Source of the DNA: JAZDKP01 sp043802925
GTDB taxonomy: Bacteria; Fibrobacterota; OXYB2-FULL-49-7; JAEUSG01
Assembly (NCBI GenBank): GCA_043802925.1
Contig: JAZDKP010000115.1
Span: forward strand, 1-28,187
Reading direction: 5' to 3'
Length of the DNA stretch: 28,187 nucleotides
The translations under genes were made by a program, and so were the position numbers. Positions within the stretch are counted from its first letter, which is position 1. Each line of letters starts with the position of its first letter. Below the pieces are notes generated by a model. The model was not told the DNA's origin, did not search any database, and saw nothing but the letters and a program-made list of their open reading frames with translations. Of this stretch, positions 14,802 through 22,402 are shown one piece after another.

Positions 14802-15955
14802 TTCGTACTCTCCAAAACCATACTACTAATCTGCTCCTGCTCCTCCGCCTTAAGCCCTGGAAAGAGCGGCAGACTGAGCGCGCCTTTGTAAAACTTCTCG
14901 CTTTCCGGAAAGCTCCCTTCAAAGAACCGGTACTTTTCCTTAAAATAGGGCTGCAGATGCACCGGAAAATAATGGACCTGCGGCCGGATATCCGCCTGCG
15001 TCAGCCGCTCATACGCCTTGAGCCGGGCCGTCTCCCCTTTTGTGAAATGAATTGGATAAAGATGAAAACAGGGTGACGTCTCTTTTGGCCAGGGCGGCAG
15101 AGTGATATCTTTGCAGTCCTTCAGAAGTTCATGGTAGCGCAGCACTAAAGCCTGGCGTTGCTTTTTGAACTCCGGCAGCTGCTTTAACTGGGAGAACCCG
15201 ATCGCGCACTGGATGTCCGTGAGTCGGTAATTGTACCCATACTCGTGCATCTCGTAATACCAGGGCCCGTCCTGACGGGTCAGTGCGGCCGGTTCCTTGG
15301 TCATGCCGTGCGAACGCAGGAGCCGGAGTTTTTGGGCCAGCGCGTCGTCATTGGTCATGATTGCGCCGCCTTCGCCGGTGGTGATGTTTTTAACCGGGTG
15401 AAAAGAAAAGGTGGCCATGTCCGTATGCGCGCAGGAACCGCAGGCGTATTCGCGGCCCTCGTGGGTGTAGGTAGAACCGATGGAATGCGCTGCATCTTCG
15501 ATGATTTTAAAGCCGTACTTTTGGGCGAGTGCGTGCAGACGCGGCAGGTCCGCTGGAATGCCCGCGTAATCTACGGGAATGACGAGCTTGGGCGCCCCGA
15601 ATTTCCAGACATATTCTTCGATTTTTTCCGGAGACAGACAGAGCGTGGCGGGATCAATGTCCGCAAAGTCCGCACGACCGTTGCAGAACTCCAGGCAATT
15701 GGCGGAAGCGAGAAAGGTGATGGGGGACGTGACCCCGATGTCGCCTTGGGTGACCCCCAGGGCCAGGCAGGCCAGGTGAAGGGCTGTGGTGCCGTTGGAA
15801 CACGTAACAGCATGTCTGGCTCCTGTCAACCGGCACAATTCCGCTTCGAACCGTTCAACCGTTGGCCCGGTGGTAAGATAATCCGAACGAAGAACATCAG
15901 AGACTGCCTGTATGTCGGAATCGCTAATTTGTTGGCGGCTGTAGGGAATCATCAT
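14798..15955 (-). CDS. pseC: UDP-4-amino-4,6-dideoxy-N-acetyl-beta-L-altrosamine transaminase
   Basis: A 385-residue DegT-family aminotransferase and second enzyme of pseudaminic acid synthesis, aminating C4 of the keto-sugar made by PseB. The opening IPYSRQQISDSDIQAVSDVLRSDYLTTGP is characteristic of PseC. The PLP site shows SNGTTALHLA at 53-62, IIEDAAHSIGSTY at 151-163, and FSFHPVKNITTGEGG at 183-197 with probable Schiff-base Lys189. The C-terminal VHYFPVHLQPYF and LSLPLFPGL are also typical. Start coupled by ATGA to the HicA gene. In most clusters pseC directly follows pseB; here a HicBA pair sits between them. Confidence 0.93.
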   Translation of the reverse strand: MMIPYSRQQISDSDIQAVSDVLRSDYLTTGPTVERFEAELCRLTGARHAVTCSNGTTALHLACLALGVTQGDIGVTSPITFLASANCLEFCNGRADFADIDPATLCLSPEKIEEYVWKFGAPKLVIPVDYAGIPADLPRLHALAQKYGFKIIEDAAHSIGSTYTHEGREYACGSCAHTDMATFSFHPVKNITTGEGGAIMTNDDALAQKLRLLRSHGMTKEPAALTRQDGPWYYEMHEYGYNYRLTDIQCAIGFSQLKQLPEFKKQRQALVLRYHELLKDCKDITLPPWPKETSPCFHLYPIHFTKGETARLKAYERLTQADIRPQVHYFPVHLQPYFKEKYRFFEGSFPESEKFYKGALSLPLFPGLKAEEQEQISSMVLESTK

Positions 15956-16176
15956 GTTTCCAGAAAAAGATTTACTTCAACCCCTGCCTGACGTAAAATT
16001 GCCCGCAAGGTCCCCTGCGGCATATTTCCGGGGTGATTGGGGATAGTGGTATATTTTCCGGTAGCAGGATTGAACCAGATTTCGTGACTGCCGGCCGCCT
16101 GCCGGTCAAATACAAAACCTAAGGCCCTTAGTTTCCGGACAATTTCACGGTACTTGAAATTTCCCAATCGGCCCAT
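15952..16176 (-). CDS. hicA: HicA-type mRNA interferase toxin (module 1)
   Basis: A 74-residue toxin with the HicA double-stranded-RNA-binding-like fold: REIVRKLRALGFVFDRQAAGSHEIW, where the GSH histidine is the expected catalytic residue, then YTTIPNHPGNMPQGTLRAILRQAGV. HicA toxins cleave mRNA and are held inactive by HicB. It starts 2 nt after the HicB stop and overlaps the pseC start by ATGA, so toxin and pseC translation may be coupled. Antitoxin-first order is the less common arrangement. Length is normal, with no sign of decay. Confidence 0.88.
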   Translation of the reverse strand: MGRLGNFKYREIVRKLRALGFVFDRQAAGSHEIWFNPATGKYTTIPNHPGNMPQGTLRAILRQAGVEVNLFLET

Positions 16177-16178
16177 GA

Positions 16179-16409
16179 TTAATATTCCAGCACCAACGGA
16201 AGATCAAAATGCTTTTTTAATCCGACACCTTTGGTCGTTTTTGCCCTGTCTGTTTGCGCCTCAATGATTTTTCTGGCCACATCCCTGGCAATTTCCATGG
16301 TTTCCCAAACGGTCCTGCCCTGTGCCACCAACCCCTGGACATCATCCGAGGTCGCCAAATACAGGCCTTCCGGCATTTTTTCCATGTGAATTCTTATCAT
16401 GCGTTCCAT
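16179..16409 (-). CDS. hicB: HicB-type antitoxin, short form (module 1)
   Basis: A 76-residue protein with the HicB partial RNase-H-like fold: MERMIRIHMEKMPEGLYLATSDDVQGLVAQGRTVWETMEIARDVARKIIE is the typical 'EExGxYxAxSxDxPGxxxxGxTxxEAxxN' layout in degenerate form. It has no C-terminal DNA-binding domain, so it cannot be a classic autoregulator. The ATG at 16409 lies 1 nt after the pseB stop and has GGGAAATGAA upstream. A longer open frame to 16622 only overlays pseB. Confidence 0.82.
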   Translation of the reverse strand: MERMIRIHMEKMPEGLYLATSDDVQGLVAQGRTVWETMEIARDVARKIIEAQTDRAKTTKGVGLKKHFDLPLVLEY

Positions 16410-16410
16410 T

Positions 16411-17409
16411 TCATTTCCCTTTCCAGTTGAATTCATCCTGCAAGAACCGCTGCAATACCGGTACCGACATCCATTCCGTATTCGTGCCGCTGTTATAACT
16501 AAACGCCTCTTTACAACGTTTCCCTTTGGCGATTCTTCCGGTATCCTCGGACCATCCATGAATCTGCGGCAATATCTTGAAGTACCCAGGGTATTCGTAT
16601 GTATATTTCGCGTCCTCCACACTGATCATCTCCTCATGGATCTTCTCCCCGGGCCGGATGCCGATGATCTTGATCTTCGCCTTGGGCGCAATCGCTTTCG
16701 CGACATCCGTGATTTTCATGGAAGGAATCTTCTTCACATAAATTTCGCCGCCCACGCAGTCCTTGAGCGCGTGCCAGACCAGCTCCACTCCCTGCTCAAG
16801 CGAAATCATGAACCGTGTCATACGCGGGTCTGTTACGGTCAACACGCCGGTCTTGGCCTGCTGGATGAAGAACGGAATGATGGAGCCGCGGCTACCCATG
16901 ACGTTACCGTAGCGCACCACTGCGAAACGGGTGTCTTGAGTGCCCGAATACGAATTACCCGCCACAAAAAGTTTGTCTGAACAGAGCTTGGTGGCACCGT
17001 AGAGGTTGATGGGGTTGCACGCCTTGTCGGTTGAGAGGGCGATGACCCTCTTCACCTTCTGGTCCAAGGCGCAATCAATGACGTTCATGGCGCCGTGGAT
17101 ATTGGTTTTGATGTATTCGAAGGGGTTGTACTCGGCCGTGGGAACAATCTTAAGCGCCGCGGCATGAATGATGAAGTCGATGCCCTGGCAGGCGCGATGC
17201 AGGCGGTTGGCGTCGCGCACGTCGCCGATGAAATACCGGAGCCTCCGGTCGTCCTTGAATTCCGAGGCCATCTCCCACTGCTTCATTTCATCGCGGGAAT
17301 AAATGATGATTTTTTTCACCTTGGGAAACTTCTTGAGCGTCATCCGGATAAATTTTTTACCAAACGACCCTGTGCCGCCGGTGATAAGAACAGTCGCTTT
17401 ATTGAACAT
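16411..17409 (-). CDS. pseB: UDP-N-acetylglucosamine 4,6-dehydratase (inverting)
   Basis: A 332-residue extended SDR and first enzyme of pseudaminic acid synthesis. It has the NAD-binding motif ITGGTGSFGKKF at 9-20, IIYSRDEMKQWEM at 35-47 (the PseB-type SRDE), HAAALKIVPTAEYNP (with catalytic-region Lys in place of the usual Tyr motif), STDKACNPINLYGATK with Tyr and Lys of the YxxxK pair, and VVRYGNVMGSRGSIIPFF. The C-terminal IRPGEKIHEEMIS is diagnostic. The length is as expected. It follows the EPS-type regulator by 16 nt and is the first pse gene in transcription order. Confidence 0.95.
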   Translation of the reverse strand: MFNKATVLITGGTGSFGKKFIRMTLKKFPKVKKIIIYSRDEMKQWEMASEFKDDRRLRYFIGDVRDANRLHRACQGIDFIIHAAALKIVPTAEYNPFEYIKTNIHGAMNVIDCALDQKVKRVIALSTDKACNPINLYGATKLCSDKLFVAGNSYSGTQDTRFAVVRYGNVMGSRGSIIPFFIQQAKTGVLTVTDPRMTRFMISLEQGVELVWHALKDCVGGEIYVKKIPSMKITDVAKAIAPKAKIKIIGIRPGEKIHEEMISVEDAKYTYEYPGYFKILPQIHGWSEDTGRIAKGKRCKEAFSYNSGTNTEWMSVPVLQRFLQDEFNWKGK

Positions 17410-17425
17410 TCCCTCTCCTTCGCAC

Positions 17426-17731
17426 TTATGCCAATTCTTTTTTAAGTGTCGCCATCTCAGTCTGAATCATATCATACTCTCCGCTCAAATGCTCAAAGTA
17501 AAGCTGCGCAATCTTCACTTTCTCCTGCACTCCCTTGGGCGTCAGATAATAATGCCAGCGGATTTTATCGTGGTGGTTGCGGATTTTCTTGGAGGTGATG
17601 AGCCCCTGCCGGACAAACCCGGCAAGGATGTAATTGACCTTGCCCACGCTGATGTTCAGCGCCTCGGCAAGCGTCCGCTGCGTGTGCGAACCGTTCTTTT
17701 CGATTTCGCGTATGACTTTGTATTCTATCAT
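17426..17731 (-). CDS. MarR-type EPS-associated winged-helix regulator
   Basis: A 101-residue protein with a winged helix: YKVIREIEKNGSHTQRTLAEALNISVGKVNYILAGFVRQGLI is helix-turn-helix plus recognition helix, followed by a basic wing and a C-terminal coiled helix KVKIAQLYFEHLSGEYDMIQTEMATLKKEL. This matches the small MarR-like regulators repeatedly found inside exopolysaccharide clusters. The ATG at 17731 lies 2 nt after the HicA stop; an in-frame TTG at 17746 is possible. It stands between a HicBA pair and pseB and may control the cluster, perhaps at the half-site array at 18190-18215. Confidence 0.82.
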   Translation of the reverse strand: MIEYKVIREIEKNGSHTQRTLAEALNISVGKVNYILAGFVRQGLITSKKIRNHHDKIRWHYYLTPKGVQEKVKIAQLYFEHLSGEYDMIQTEMATLKKELA

Positions 17732-17732
17732 G

Positions 17733-17957
17733 TCAGCAATTTTCAAACAGACTTTTCAGTAACCCGGACTGGCGGATAATGGACATCAGGGTGCCAATCT
17801 TAATTTCCGGATGAAGAGGAACCGGTACCGTAATGGTCGTATGGCTCAAGCGCTTTTGCATGACAGCATGACTGCCTTTTTGGCGCACAAGACTAAAACC
17901 CTCTCTGGCAAGTATCTGGCAGACTGCGCGACCCGATAAATTCCTGAACTTAGCCAA
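17733..17957 (-). CDS. hicA: HicA-type toxin (module 2)
   Basis: A 74-residue HicA-family protein: LSGRAVCQILAREGFSLVRQKGSHAVMQKR, with the catalytic-type His in GSH, then TITVPVPLHPEIKIGTLMSIIRQSGL. No ATG is available. TTG at 17957 has AGAGG six nt upstream and overlaps the HicB stop by 8 nt; TTG at 17963 is badly spaced. It differs clearly from module 1 (VPVPLHPEIKIGT versus IPNHPGNMPQGT), so the two modules are separate acquisitions rather than a local duplication. Confidence 0.87.
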   Translation of the reverse strand: MAKFRNLSGRAVCQILAREGFSLVRQKGSHAVMQKRLSHTTITVPVPLHPEIKIGTLMSIIRQSGLLKSLFENC

Positions 17958-18174
17958 CGGCAACCTCTAGTCTTGTGACAAACATATCACCATGCACCCG
18001 CTGCTTTATTTCGGAGGGTGAGGCGGTTTCCAGAAACAACTCGATCGCTTCGGATAAATTTCTTTTTGCGTCTTCAATTGATTTCCCCTGGCTTGCAATA
18101 TCAAGCTCCGGACAAAGAGCAACATACATTTTATCTTCTTGCTCAATTAAAGCTGTAAACGCATATTTTTTCAT
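17950..18174 (-). CDS. hicB: HicB-type antitoxin, short form (module 2)
   Basis: A 74-residue HicB core: MKKYAFTALIEQEDKMYVALCPELDIASQGKSIEDAKRNLSEAIELFLETAS, the standard short HicB with YVALCPELDIASQG and EAxxNLxEAIELF. The DNA-binding C-terminal domain of long HicB proteins is absent. The ATG at 18174 has GGAGG 6 nt upstream; a longer frame to 18231 runs through the palindromic promoter region and is unlikely. It opens a transcription unit after a 100-nt gap and is followed by hicA and the EPS regulator. Confidence 0.87.
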   Translation of the reverse strand: MKKYAFTALIEQEDKMYVALCPELDIASQGKSIEDAKRNLSEAIELFLETASPSEIKQRVHGDMFVTRLEVAVG

Positions 18175-18189
18175 GAGTATCCTCCAATT

Positions 18190-18215
18190 TTGAACAGCCC
18201 GTTCAACCAATGAAC
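18190..18215. promoter_or_regulatory. Three phased half-sites (TGAAC/GTTCA), candidate operator
   Basis: TGAAC at 18191-18195, GTTCA at 18201-18205 and TGAAC at 18211-18215 alternate in orientation with starts exactly 10 bp apart, giving two overlapping palindromes (18190-18206 and 18201-18215). They lie between the candidate -10 box and the HicB ribosome-binding site, where a bound repressor would block transcription. Confidence 0.55.
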
Positions 18216-18244
18216 AACATAAGTTAATCAATAAATAAAAGCAA
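18216..18244 (-). promoter_or_regulatory. Candidate promoter for hicBA module 2 / regulator / pse genes
   Basis: On the minus strand, TTGCTT (18239-18244), a 17-nt spacer and TATGTT (18216-18221) form a sigma-70-like promoter in an AT-rich 100-nt gap. The -10 box abuts the half-site array. This could be an internal promoter restarting transcription ahead of the pse genes. Matches are moderate (3/6 and 4/6). Confidence 0.4.
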
Positions 18245-18331
18245 TTAAATTATTCATAAAAATGTTATTTGATAAGCAGTTGGGAGCTTTGACTGATACG
18301 TATACCGTTTAAGGAATATAAAGGGTTGCCA

Positions 18332-18982
18332 TCACCCCTTTAGCTCCCTGTACGACAGCTTCCCCACCTTCATTTCCGTTGGAAGCTCTGCCTCTTCGTC
18401 GAGGTCCAGGCAGCGCAGGACACCCGGCGATGCCTCTTTGTACTTCAGCCCGCTTTCAGGGCACTTCATGACACCATCCTTGCCCGGCGCGGGAAGCGGC
18501 AGCCCGTGACGACTCACCCAGCCGCGCTGTTTGGCGGGCACGCCCAACATGAGGCCGTAGTCCGGCGCATCTTTTGTGACCACTGCGCCGGCCGCGATAA
18601 AGGCATACCGGCCAATGGTGATACCGCAGACAATGGTCGCATTGGCGCCCACGGAGGCGCCGCGACGGATGAGCGTCTTTTCGTATAGAGAATGGCGGTT
18701 TATCTGTGAGCGGGGGTTGGTGACATTGGTGAGCACGCAGGAAGGGCCGAGGAACACTTCGTCCTCGAGCACGGTACCGCCGTAGACGGACACGTTATTC
18801 TGGAGCTTGCATCCGTTGCCAAGGACCGCGTTGCCGTCAATACTCACGTTCTGGCCGAGGATGCAGTTTTTGCCTATCTTGGCGCCTTTCATAACATGAC
18901 AGAAGTGCCAAATCCTGGTACCAACGCCGATTTCGCATGGTTCGTCCACAAACGCGGATTCATGTTTAAAATAATCAGCCAT
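18332..18982 (-). CDS. WbpD/WlbB-like left-handed beta-helix N-acetyltransferase
   Basis: A 216-residue hexapeptide-repeat acetyltransferase. Imperfect repeats run from about residue 18 to 150 (IGVGTRIWHFCHV, KGAKIGKNCILGQNVSIDG, CKLQNNVSVYGG, VFLGPSCVLTNV, GASVGANATIVCGITIGRYAFIAAGAVV). Asn/His in RIWHFCHV, VLTNVTNPR and LMLGVPAKQRGWVS are typical of the WbpD/WlbB clade, which N-acetylates the 3-amino group of UDP-2-acetamido-3-amino-2,3-dideoxy-glucuronate. The tail has KCPESGLKYKEASPGVLRCLDL, a clade-typical Cys pair. AAAGGA lies 7 nt before the ATG. It directly follows a DegT aminotransferase, which would supply the amine. Confidence 0.85.
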   Translation of the reverse strand: MADYFKHESAFVDEPCEIGVGTRIWHFCHVMKGAKIGKNCILGQNVSIDGNAVLGNGCKLQNNVSVYGGTVLEDEVFLGPSCVLTNVTNPRSQINRHSLYEKTLIRRGASVGANATIVCGITIGRYAFIAAGAVVTKDAPDYGLMLGVPAKQRGWVSRHGLPLPAPGKDGVMKCPESGLKYKEASPGVLRCLDLDEEAELPTEMKVGKLSYRELKG

Positions 18983-18999
18983 CGGTGTATCCTTTCGTA

Positions 19000-20142
19000 T
19001 CAGGCCAATGCGTCGCGTATGACGCCCGCAACCCGCACCTGCTGGGCCGGGGTCATGCCTGGGAAAAGTGGAAGTGTGACGCTCTGCTCAAAACTTGTGT
19101 TTGCAACCGGAAAGTCCGCAGGCATGTAGCCGTACTTGTTGCGGTAGAAAGGATGCAGGTGCAGCGGAATAAAGTGAACGCTCGTTTTGACCCCCGCGTC
19201 CGTCAGCCGTTGAATGATTTCATCGCGGCCTGTTTTGGCTGAGGTCACGCGCATTGAATACAGATGCCAGGAGTTTTTGACATGAGGAAGTTCGATTGGG
19301 AGCAGAAGACCTGGAACACCCTTGAGCAGCCGGTGATAGCGCGCTACAGCCTCGCGCCGCAGTTTCCACAGCCGGTTCGCCTCCTTCAACTGGTGGATGC
19401 CAAGGGCTGCGGCTACATCCGTCATGTTGTATTTGAAGCCCCGGTCCACGATTTCGTAATACCAGCTTCCCCGCTTGTCGTAGCGGTTCCAGGCGTCTTT
19501 GGAAAGCCCGTGGAGCGACATCATTTTCATACGCTCGTGGTACTTCCGGTTATCGGTGATGGCCATGCCGCCTTCACCGGTTGTGATGCATTTGTTGGCG
19601 TAGAATGAAAAGCAGGTGATGTCACCGAACGTTCCAATGGGCTTTCCCTTGAAATAAGCGGGTGTGCAGTGGGCCGCGTCCTCGATGACGTAGAGCGTGT
19701 GTTTGCGCGCGATTTTGAGGATAGCGTCCATTTCGCACGGGTGGCCGCCAAAATGCACGGGCATGATGGCGCGGGTGCGCCGGGTGAGGAGCCGTTCAAT
19801 CTTTTTCTCGTCGATATTCTGGGTATCACGCCGCACGTCGCATAGAACAGGTTTGGCATTGAAATATTCGACAACCTCAGCAGAAGCCGCAAACGTATTG
19901 GTTGGAAGGAGGACCTCCTCCCCTTGTTTGAGGCCGATGGCGTCGAGGGCCAGGTGCAGCGCGGCCGTGCAGGAATTGAGCGCGAGCGCGTAATCGGCTT
20001 TTACATATTTAGCGAATGCGGTTTCAAATTCTTTCGCGTAACGGCCCGTTGTCAGCCAGCCTGACCGCATGACGCGTTCCACATCACGTATGGCGGCTTC
20101 GGAAATGAGGGGCTTGAAGAAGGGAATGGGGTTGGGGGTCAT
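19000..20142 (-). CDS. DegT/DnrJ/EryC1/StrS family sugar aminotransferase (WbpE/ArnB-like)
   Basis: A 380-residue PLP enzyme with IPFFKPLISEAAIRDVERVMRSGWLTTG at 6-33, LNSCTAALHLAL at 55-66, YVIEDAAHCTPAYFKGKPIG at 151-170 and CFSFYANKCITTGEGG with probable Schiff-base Lys184. The C-terminal VHFIPLHLHPFYRNKYGY block is usual for NDP-amino-sugar enzymes. Between a UDP-uronate-type epimerase and a WbpD-like acetyltransferase it most likely makes a UDP-amino-uronic sugar (WbpE-like C3 amination), though C4 amination (ArnB/PseC-like) cannot be ruled out. Start joined by ATGA to the upstream gene. Confidence 0.88.
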   Translation of the reverse strand: MTPNPIPFFKPLISEAAIRDVERVMRSGWLTTGRYAKEFETAFAKYVKADYALALNSCTAALHLALDAIGLKQGEEVLLPTNTFAASAEVVEYFNAKPVLCDVRRDTQNIDEKKIERLLTRRTRAIMPVHFGGHPCEMDAILKIARKHTLYVIEDAAHCTPAYFKGKPIGTFGDITCFSFYANKCITTGEGGMAITDNRKYHERMKMMSLHGLSKDAWNRYDKRGSWYYEIVDRGFKYNMTDVAAALGIHQLKEANRLWKLRREAVARYHRLLKGVPGLLLPIELPHVKNSWHLYSMRVTSAKTGRDEIIQRLTDAGVKTSVHFIPLHLHPFYRNKYGYMPADFPVANTSFEQSVTLPLFPGMTPAQQVRVAGVIRDALA

Positions 20143-21101
20143 ACTTTATAATATCCCTTATACCACTCCACAAACCGTTGTATCCCCTCTTCAATCCTGA
20201 CCTTGGGCTCAAATGCTATCTTCGCCTTTGTGTGTTCGATGTCCGCCCAGGTTGCGGGAACATCGCCGGCCTGCATGGGCAGCAGGTTTTTTTGAGCCTT
20301 TTTACCGAGTTCCTTTTCGATGCATTCAATGAAGTACAAAAGCTCCACGGTATTGTGGTTGCCGAGGTTGAAGACCTCGTAACGGTGCGGAGTGTCGAGG
20401 GAACCGAGGATGCCATCCACAATGTCGTCGACATAGGTGAAGTCCCGTTTCATTTTGCCGTGGTTGTAGACATCGATGGGCCGCCCTTCGAGAATGGCCT
20501 TAGTGAAGAGGAAGAGCGCCATGTCGGGACGGCCGTAAGGGCCGTAAACGGTGAAGAACCGGAGGCCCGTGGTGTTAAGACCGAACAGGTGCGAGTAAGT
20601 GTGCGCAGTGAGTTCATTGGACTTTTTTGTGGCCGCGTAGAGCGAAATGGGGTGGTCCACCGGGTCTGAAACCGAAAAAGGGATTTTTGTATTGTTACCA
20701 TAGACGCTGGAGGAGGACGCATAGACGAAATTGGCAATCCCCCTCTCCTTCGCGTTCTGGATCATATTGAAAAAGCCCACTTCGTTGGCCATAAGATAGA
20801 CGCGCGGGTGGGTTATGGAATAACGCACCCCGGCCTGCGCCGCGAGATGGATGACCCGGTCAAATGCGTTCTCTTTGAATATCGCGGCCACAGCAACTTC
20901 GTCCGCAATCTCAACCTTCGTGAAGGTAAAATTCGGGTTCTCTGACAGAATATTAAGCCGGGCCTGCTTAAGCGTGGGGTCGTAATACTCGTTGAGGTTG
21001 TCGATGCCAATGACGGCCTCGCCGCGCGCCAGCAAGCGACGGCTTGTGTGGAACCCGATGAATCCGGCCGCACCCGTGACAAGGACCGTCTTCTTGCTCA
21101 T
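20139..21101 (-). CDS. NAD-dependent epimerase, UDP-glucuronate 4-epimerase type
   Basis: A 320-residue extended SDR with VTGAAGFIGFHTSRRLLARG at 8-27 (GxxGxxG), IDNLNEYYDPTLKQARL (the NxYYDxxLKxxRL block diagnostic of UDP-glucuronate 4-epimerases), HLAAQAGVRYSI, SSSSVYGNNTKIPF, YAATKKSNE (catalytic YxxxK), FFTVYGPYGRPDMALFLF and KMKRDFTYVDDIVDGI. It would interconvert UDP-GlcA and UDP-GalA or a related uronic sugar. ATGA overlaps at both ends place it firmly inside the five-gene module. Actual substrate may be an N-acetylated uronate. Confidence 0.87.
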   Translation of the reverse strand: MSKKTVLVTGAAGFIGFHTSRRLLARGEAVIGIDNLNEYYDPTLKQARLNILSENPNFTFTKVEIADEVAVAAIFKENAFDRVIHLAAQAGVRYSITHPRVYLMANEVGFFNMIQNAKERGIANFVYASSSSVYGNNTKIPFSVSDPVDHPISLYAATKKSNELTAHTYSHLFGLNTTGLRFFTVYGPYGRPDMALFLFTKAILEGRPIDVYNHGKMKRDFTYVDDIVDGILGSLDTPHRYEVFNLGNHNTVELLYFIECIEKELGKKAQKNLLPMQAGDVPATWADIEHTKAKIAFEPKVRIEEGIQRFVEWYKGYYKV

Positions 21102-22390
21102 TTTACCAGGCCCACATACTCGTGCGGTTCCTTGTAGCGCACGCGCGGGCTTTTGCCATACTCGATGACCGCTTCGCGGCCGCCGCAGGTAATGGAGAGC
21201 CGGCCGGCCTCCATGACAAGTTCGTTGTAGGCGCTGTTTTTAGGCGTGGCCATGATGCCATCATCGTCGACCTGCTTCAGGATGGCTTGCGCCTTTTTGA
21301 GCTGTTCGGCGCTCGAAAGGCCCGCGATCTCATCGTTGATGCGGTTCATCTGGCCCACAATGAACTCGATGGAACGGTAGCCATAGCCAACAGGACGCAA
21401 CGCCCCGCCGCCCGCTTCGACCATCTGGAAATAATCGGGGTTGGTTTCGTTGTAGAAGGTGTCACCCGGGTCCTTGCCCTTTTCGATGAGCGAATGCTTG
21501 ACCCCGCGGAACGAATCGTAATGCTCGAGAAAACCGCCATCGGTCTTGCCGTTGAAGTGCATCATGAGCCCCTGCGTGTTACCGCCGGGGCCCACGTCCG
21601 GGTAGCCAAAGCCGTTCTGCACGTTAAGGCAGGCCCCGTTATCAAAGAGGACCCGGCCGTCGGTCCAGAGAAAACCCTTTTTGCCGTTGGGCCAGGGTTC
21701 CACAAGCCCGTACACCGACACGGCCACGGGCTTGAGACCTGTAATGAATGTGACAAGGTCGATATAATGACAGGCCACATAGGAAAACGCGTCGGAGTTC
21801 TCGACCGTGCACCAGTTCTGAAAATTGGAGTGCCGGTAGTACCAGGGTTCAATAAGACGCGCCTGACCGAGCCGGAACTCGCCAAAGAGGCCCGCACGGT
21901 AGCGTCGGCGCGCAATCAGGGAGCGGTCGTCGAAGCGTTTGTGGTACTCGATGCCCACGAGCAGCCCCTTGGAAAAGGCCAGTTCCTCGATTTCAGCGGC
22001 CTGCGTATAGGTAAGGACCAGCGGCTTGACGCAGCAGACATGATGGCCCGCATTGAGCGCCTCTTTGACCGCACCGTAATGGAGCTGGTCGGGCAGGGCC
22101 ACGACCACCGCGCTCCGCGCAGGCAGTTTGGAGAGGACCTCCTTGAAAAGTTCGGGATAGGGTTTTTGAAGGTCCCCTTTTGTAAAATCCGGGTATGGTG
22201 TGAAAGTCTGGCCCGGAAAGGCCTTTTTAAACGAGGCGTCGTCCGCAAGCGTCTTGAGCGGCGCGCCGTTTAAGGCCGAGACCGCGATTTCGCCCACTGC
22301 GCCGAGCCGTTGGAGCTGATAAATGGAGGGCAGGATTTGCACCTGCGTAATCATGCCCCCCCCAACGATGACAACCGGAATTTTAGCCAT
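21098..22390 (-). CDS. Large Gfo/Idh/MocA family oxidoreductase
   Basis: A 430-residue dehydrogenase, longer than usual (about 310-390). N-terminal VVIVGGGMITQVQILPSI is the Rossmann loop, VVVALPDQLHYGAVKEALNAGHHVCCVKPL carries a CVKPL version of the EKP motif (the Glu is replaced but the Lys kept), and IEYHKRFDDRSLIARR is the substrate-side block. Middle segments are rich in Gly, Trp and Tyr and unlike WbpB. GGAG precedes the ATG. It lies between the class III aminotransferase and the epimerase and could oxidise a UDP-sugar or an open-chain partner. A G8 run falls at codons 10-12. Confidence 0.82.
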   Translation of the reverse strand: MAKIPVVIVGGGMITQVQILPSIYQLQRLGAVGEIAVSALNGAPLKTLADDASFKKAFPGQTFTPYPDFTKGDLQKPYPELFKEVLSKLPARSAVVVALPDQLHYGAVKEALNAGHHVCCVKPLVLTYTQAAEIEELAFSKGLLVGIEYHKRFDDRSLIARRRYRAGLFGEFRLGQARLIEPWYYRHSNFQNWCTVENSDAFSYVACHYIDLVTFITGLKPVAVSVYGLVEPWPNGKKGFLWTDGRVLFDNGACLNVQNGFGYPDVGPGGNTQGLMMHFNGKTDGGFLEHYDSFRGVKHSLIEKGKDPGDTFYNETNPDYFQMVEAGGGALRPVGYGYRSIEFIVGQMNRINDEIAGLSSAEQLKKAQAILKQVDDDGIMATPKNSAYNELVMEAGRLSITCGGREAVIEYGKSPRVRYKEPHEYVGLVK

Positions 22391-22402
22391 TTTCTCTCCT
22401 TT

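Noticed and set aside
15952..18174. The two HicBA modules as a tandem duplication
   Set aside because: The HicA proteins differ in their core motifs and the HicB proteins in sequence throughout, so recent local duplication is not supported.
18319..18341. Weak hairpin AAAGGG/CCCTTT around the acetyltransferase stop as a terminator
   Set aside because: Short stem with no T run following on the minus strand; not enough to claim termination.
21122..22273. 383-codon plus-strand open frame
   Set aside because: Antisense shadow of the Gfo/Idh/MocA gene, caused by its GC-rich third positions.
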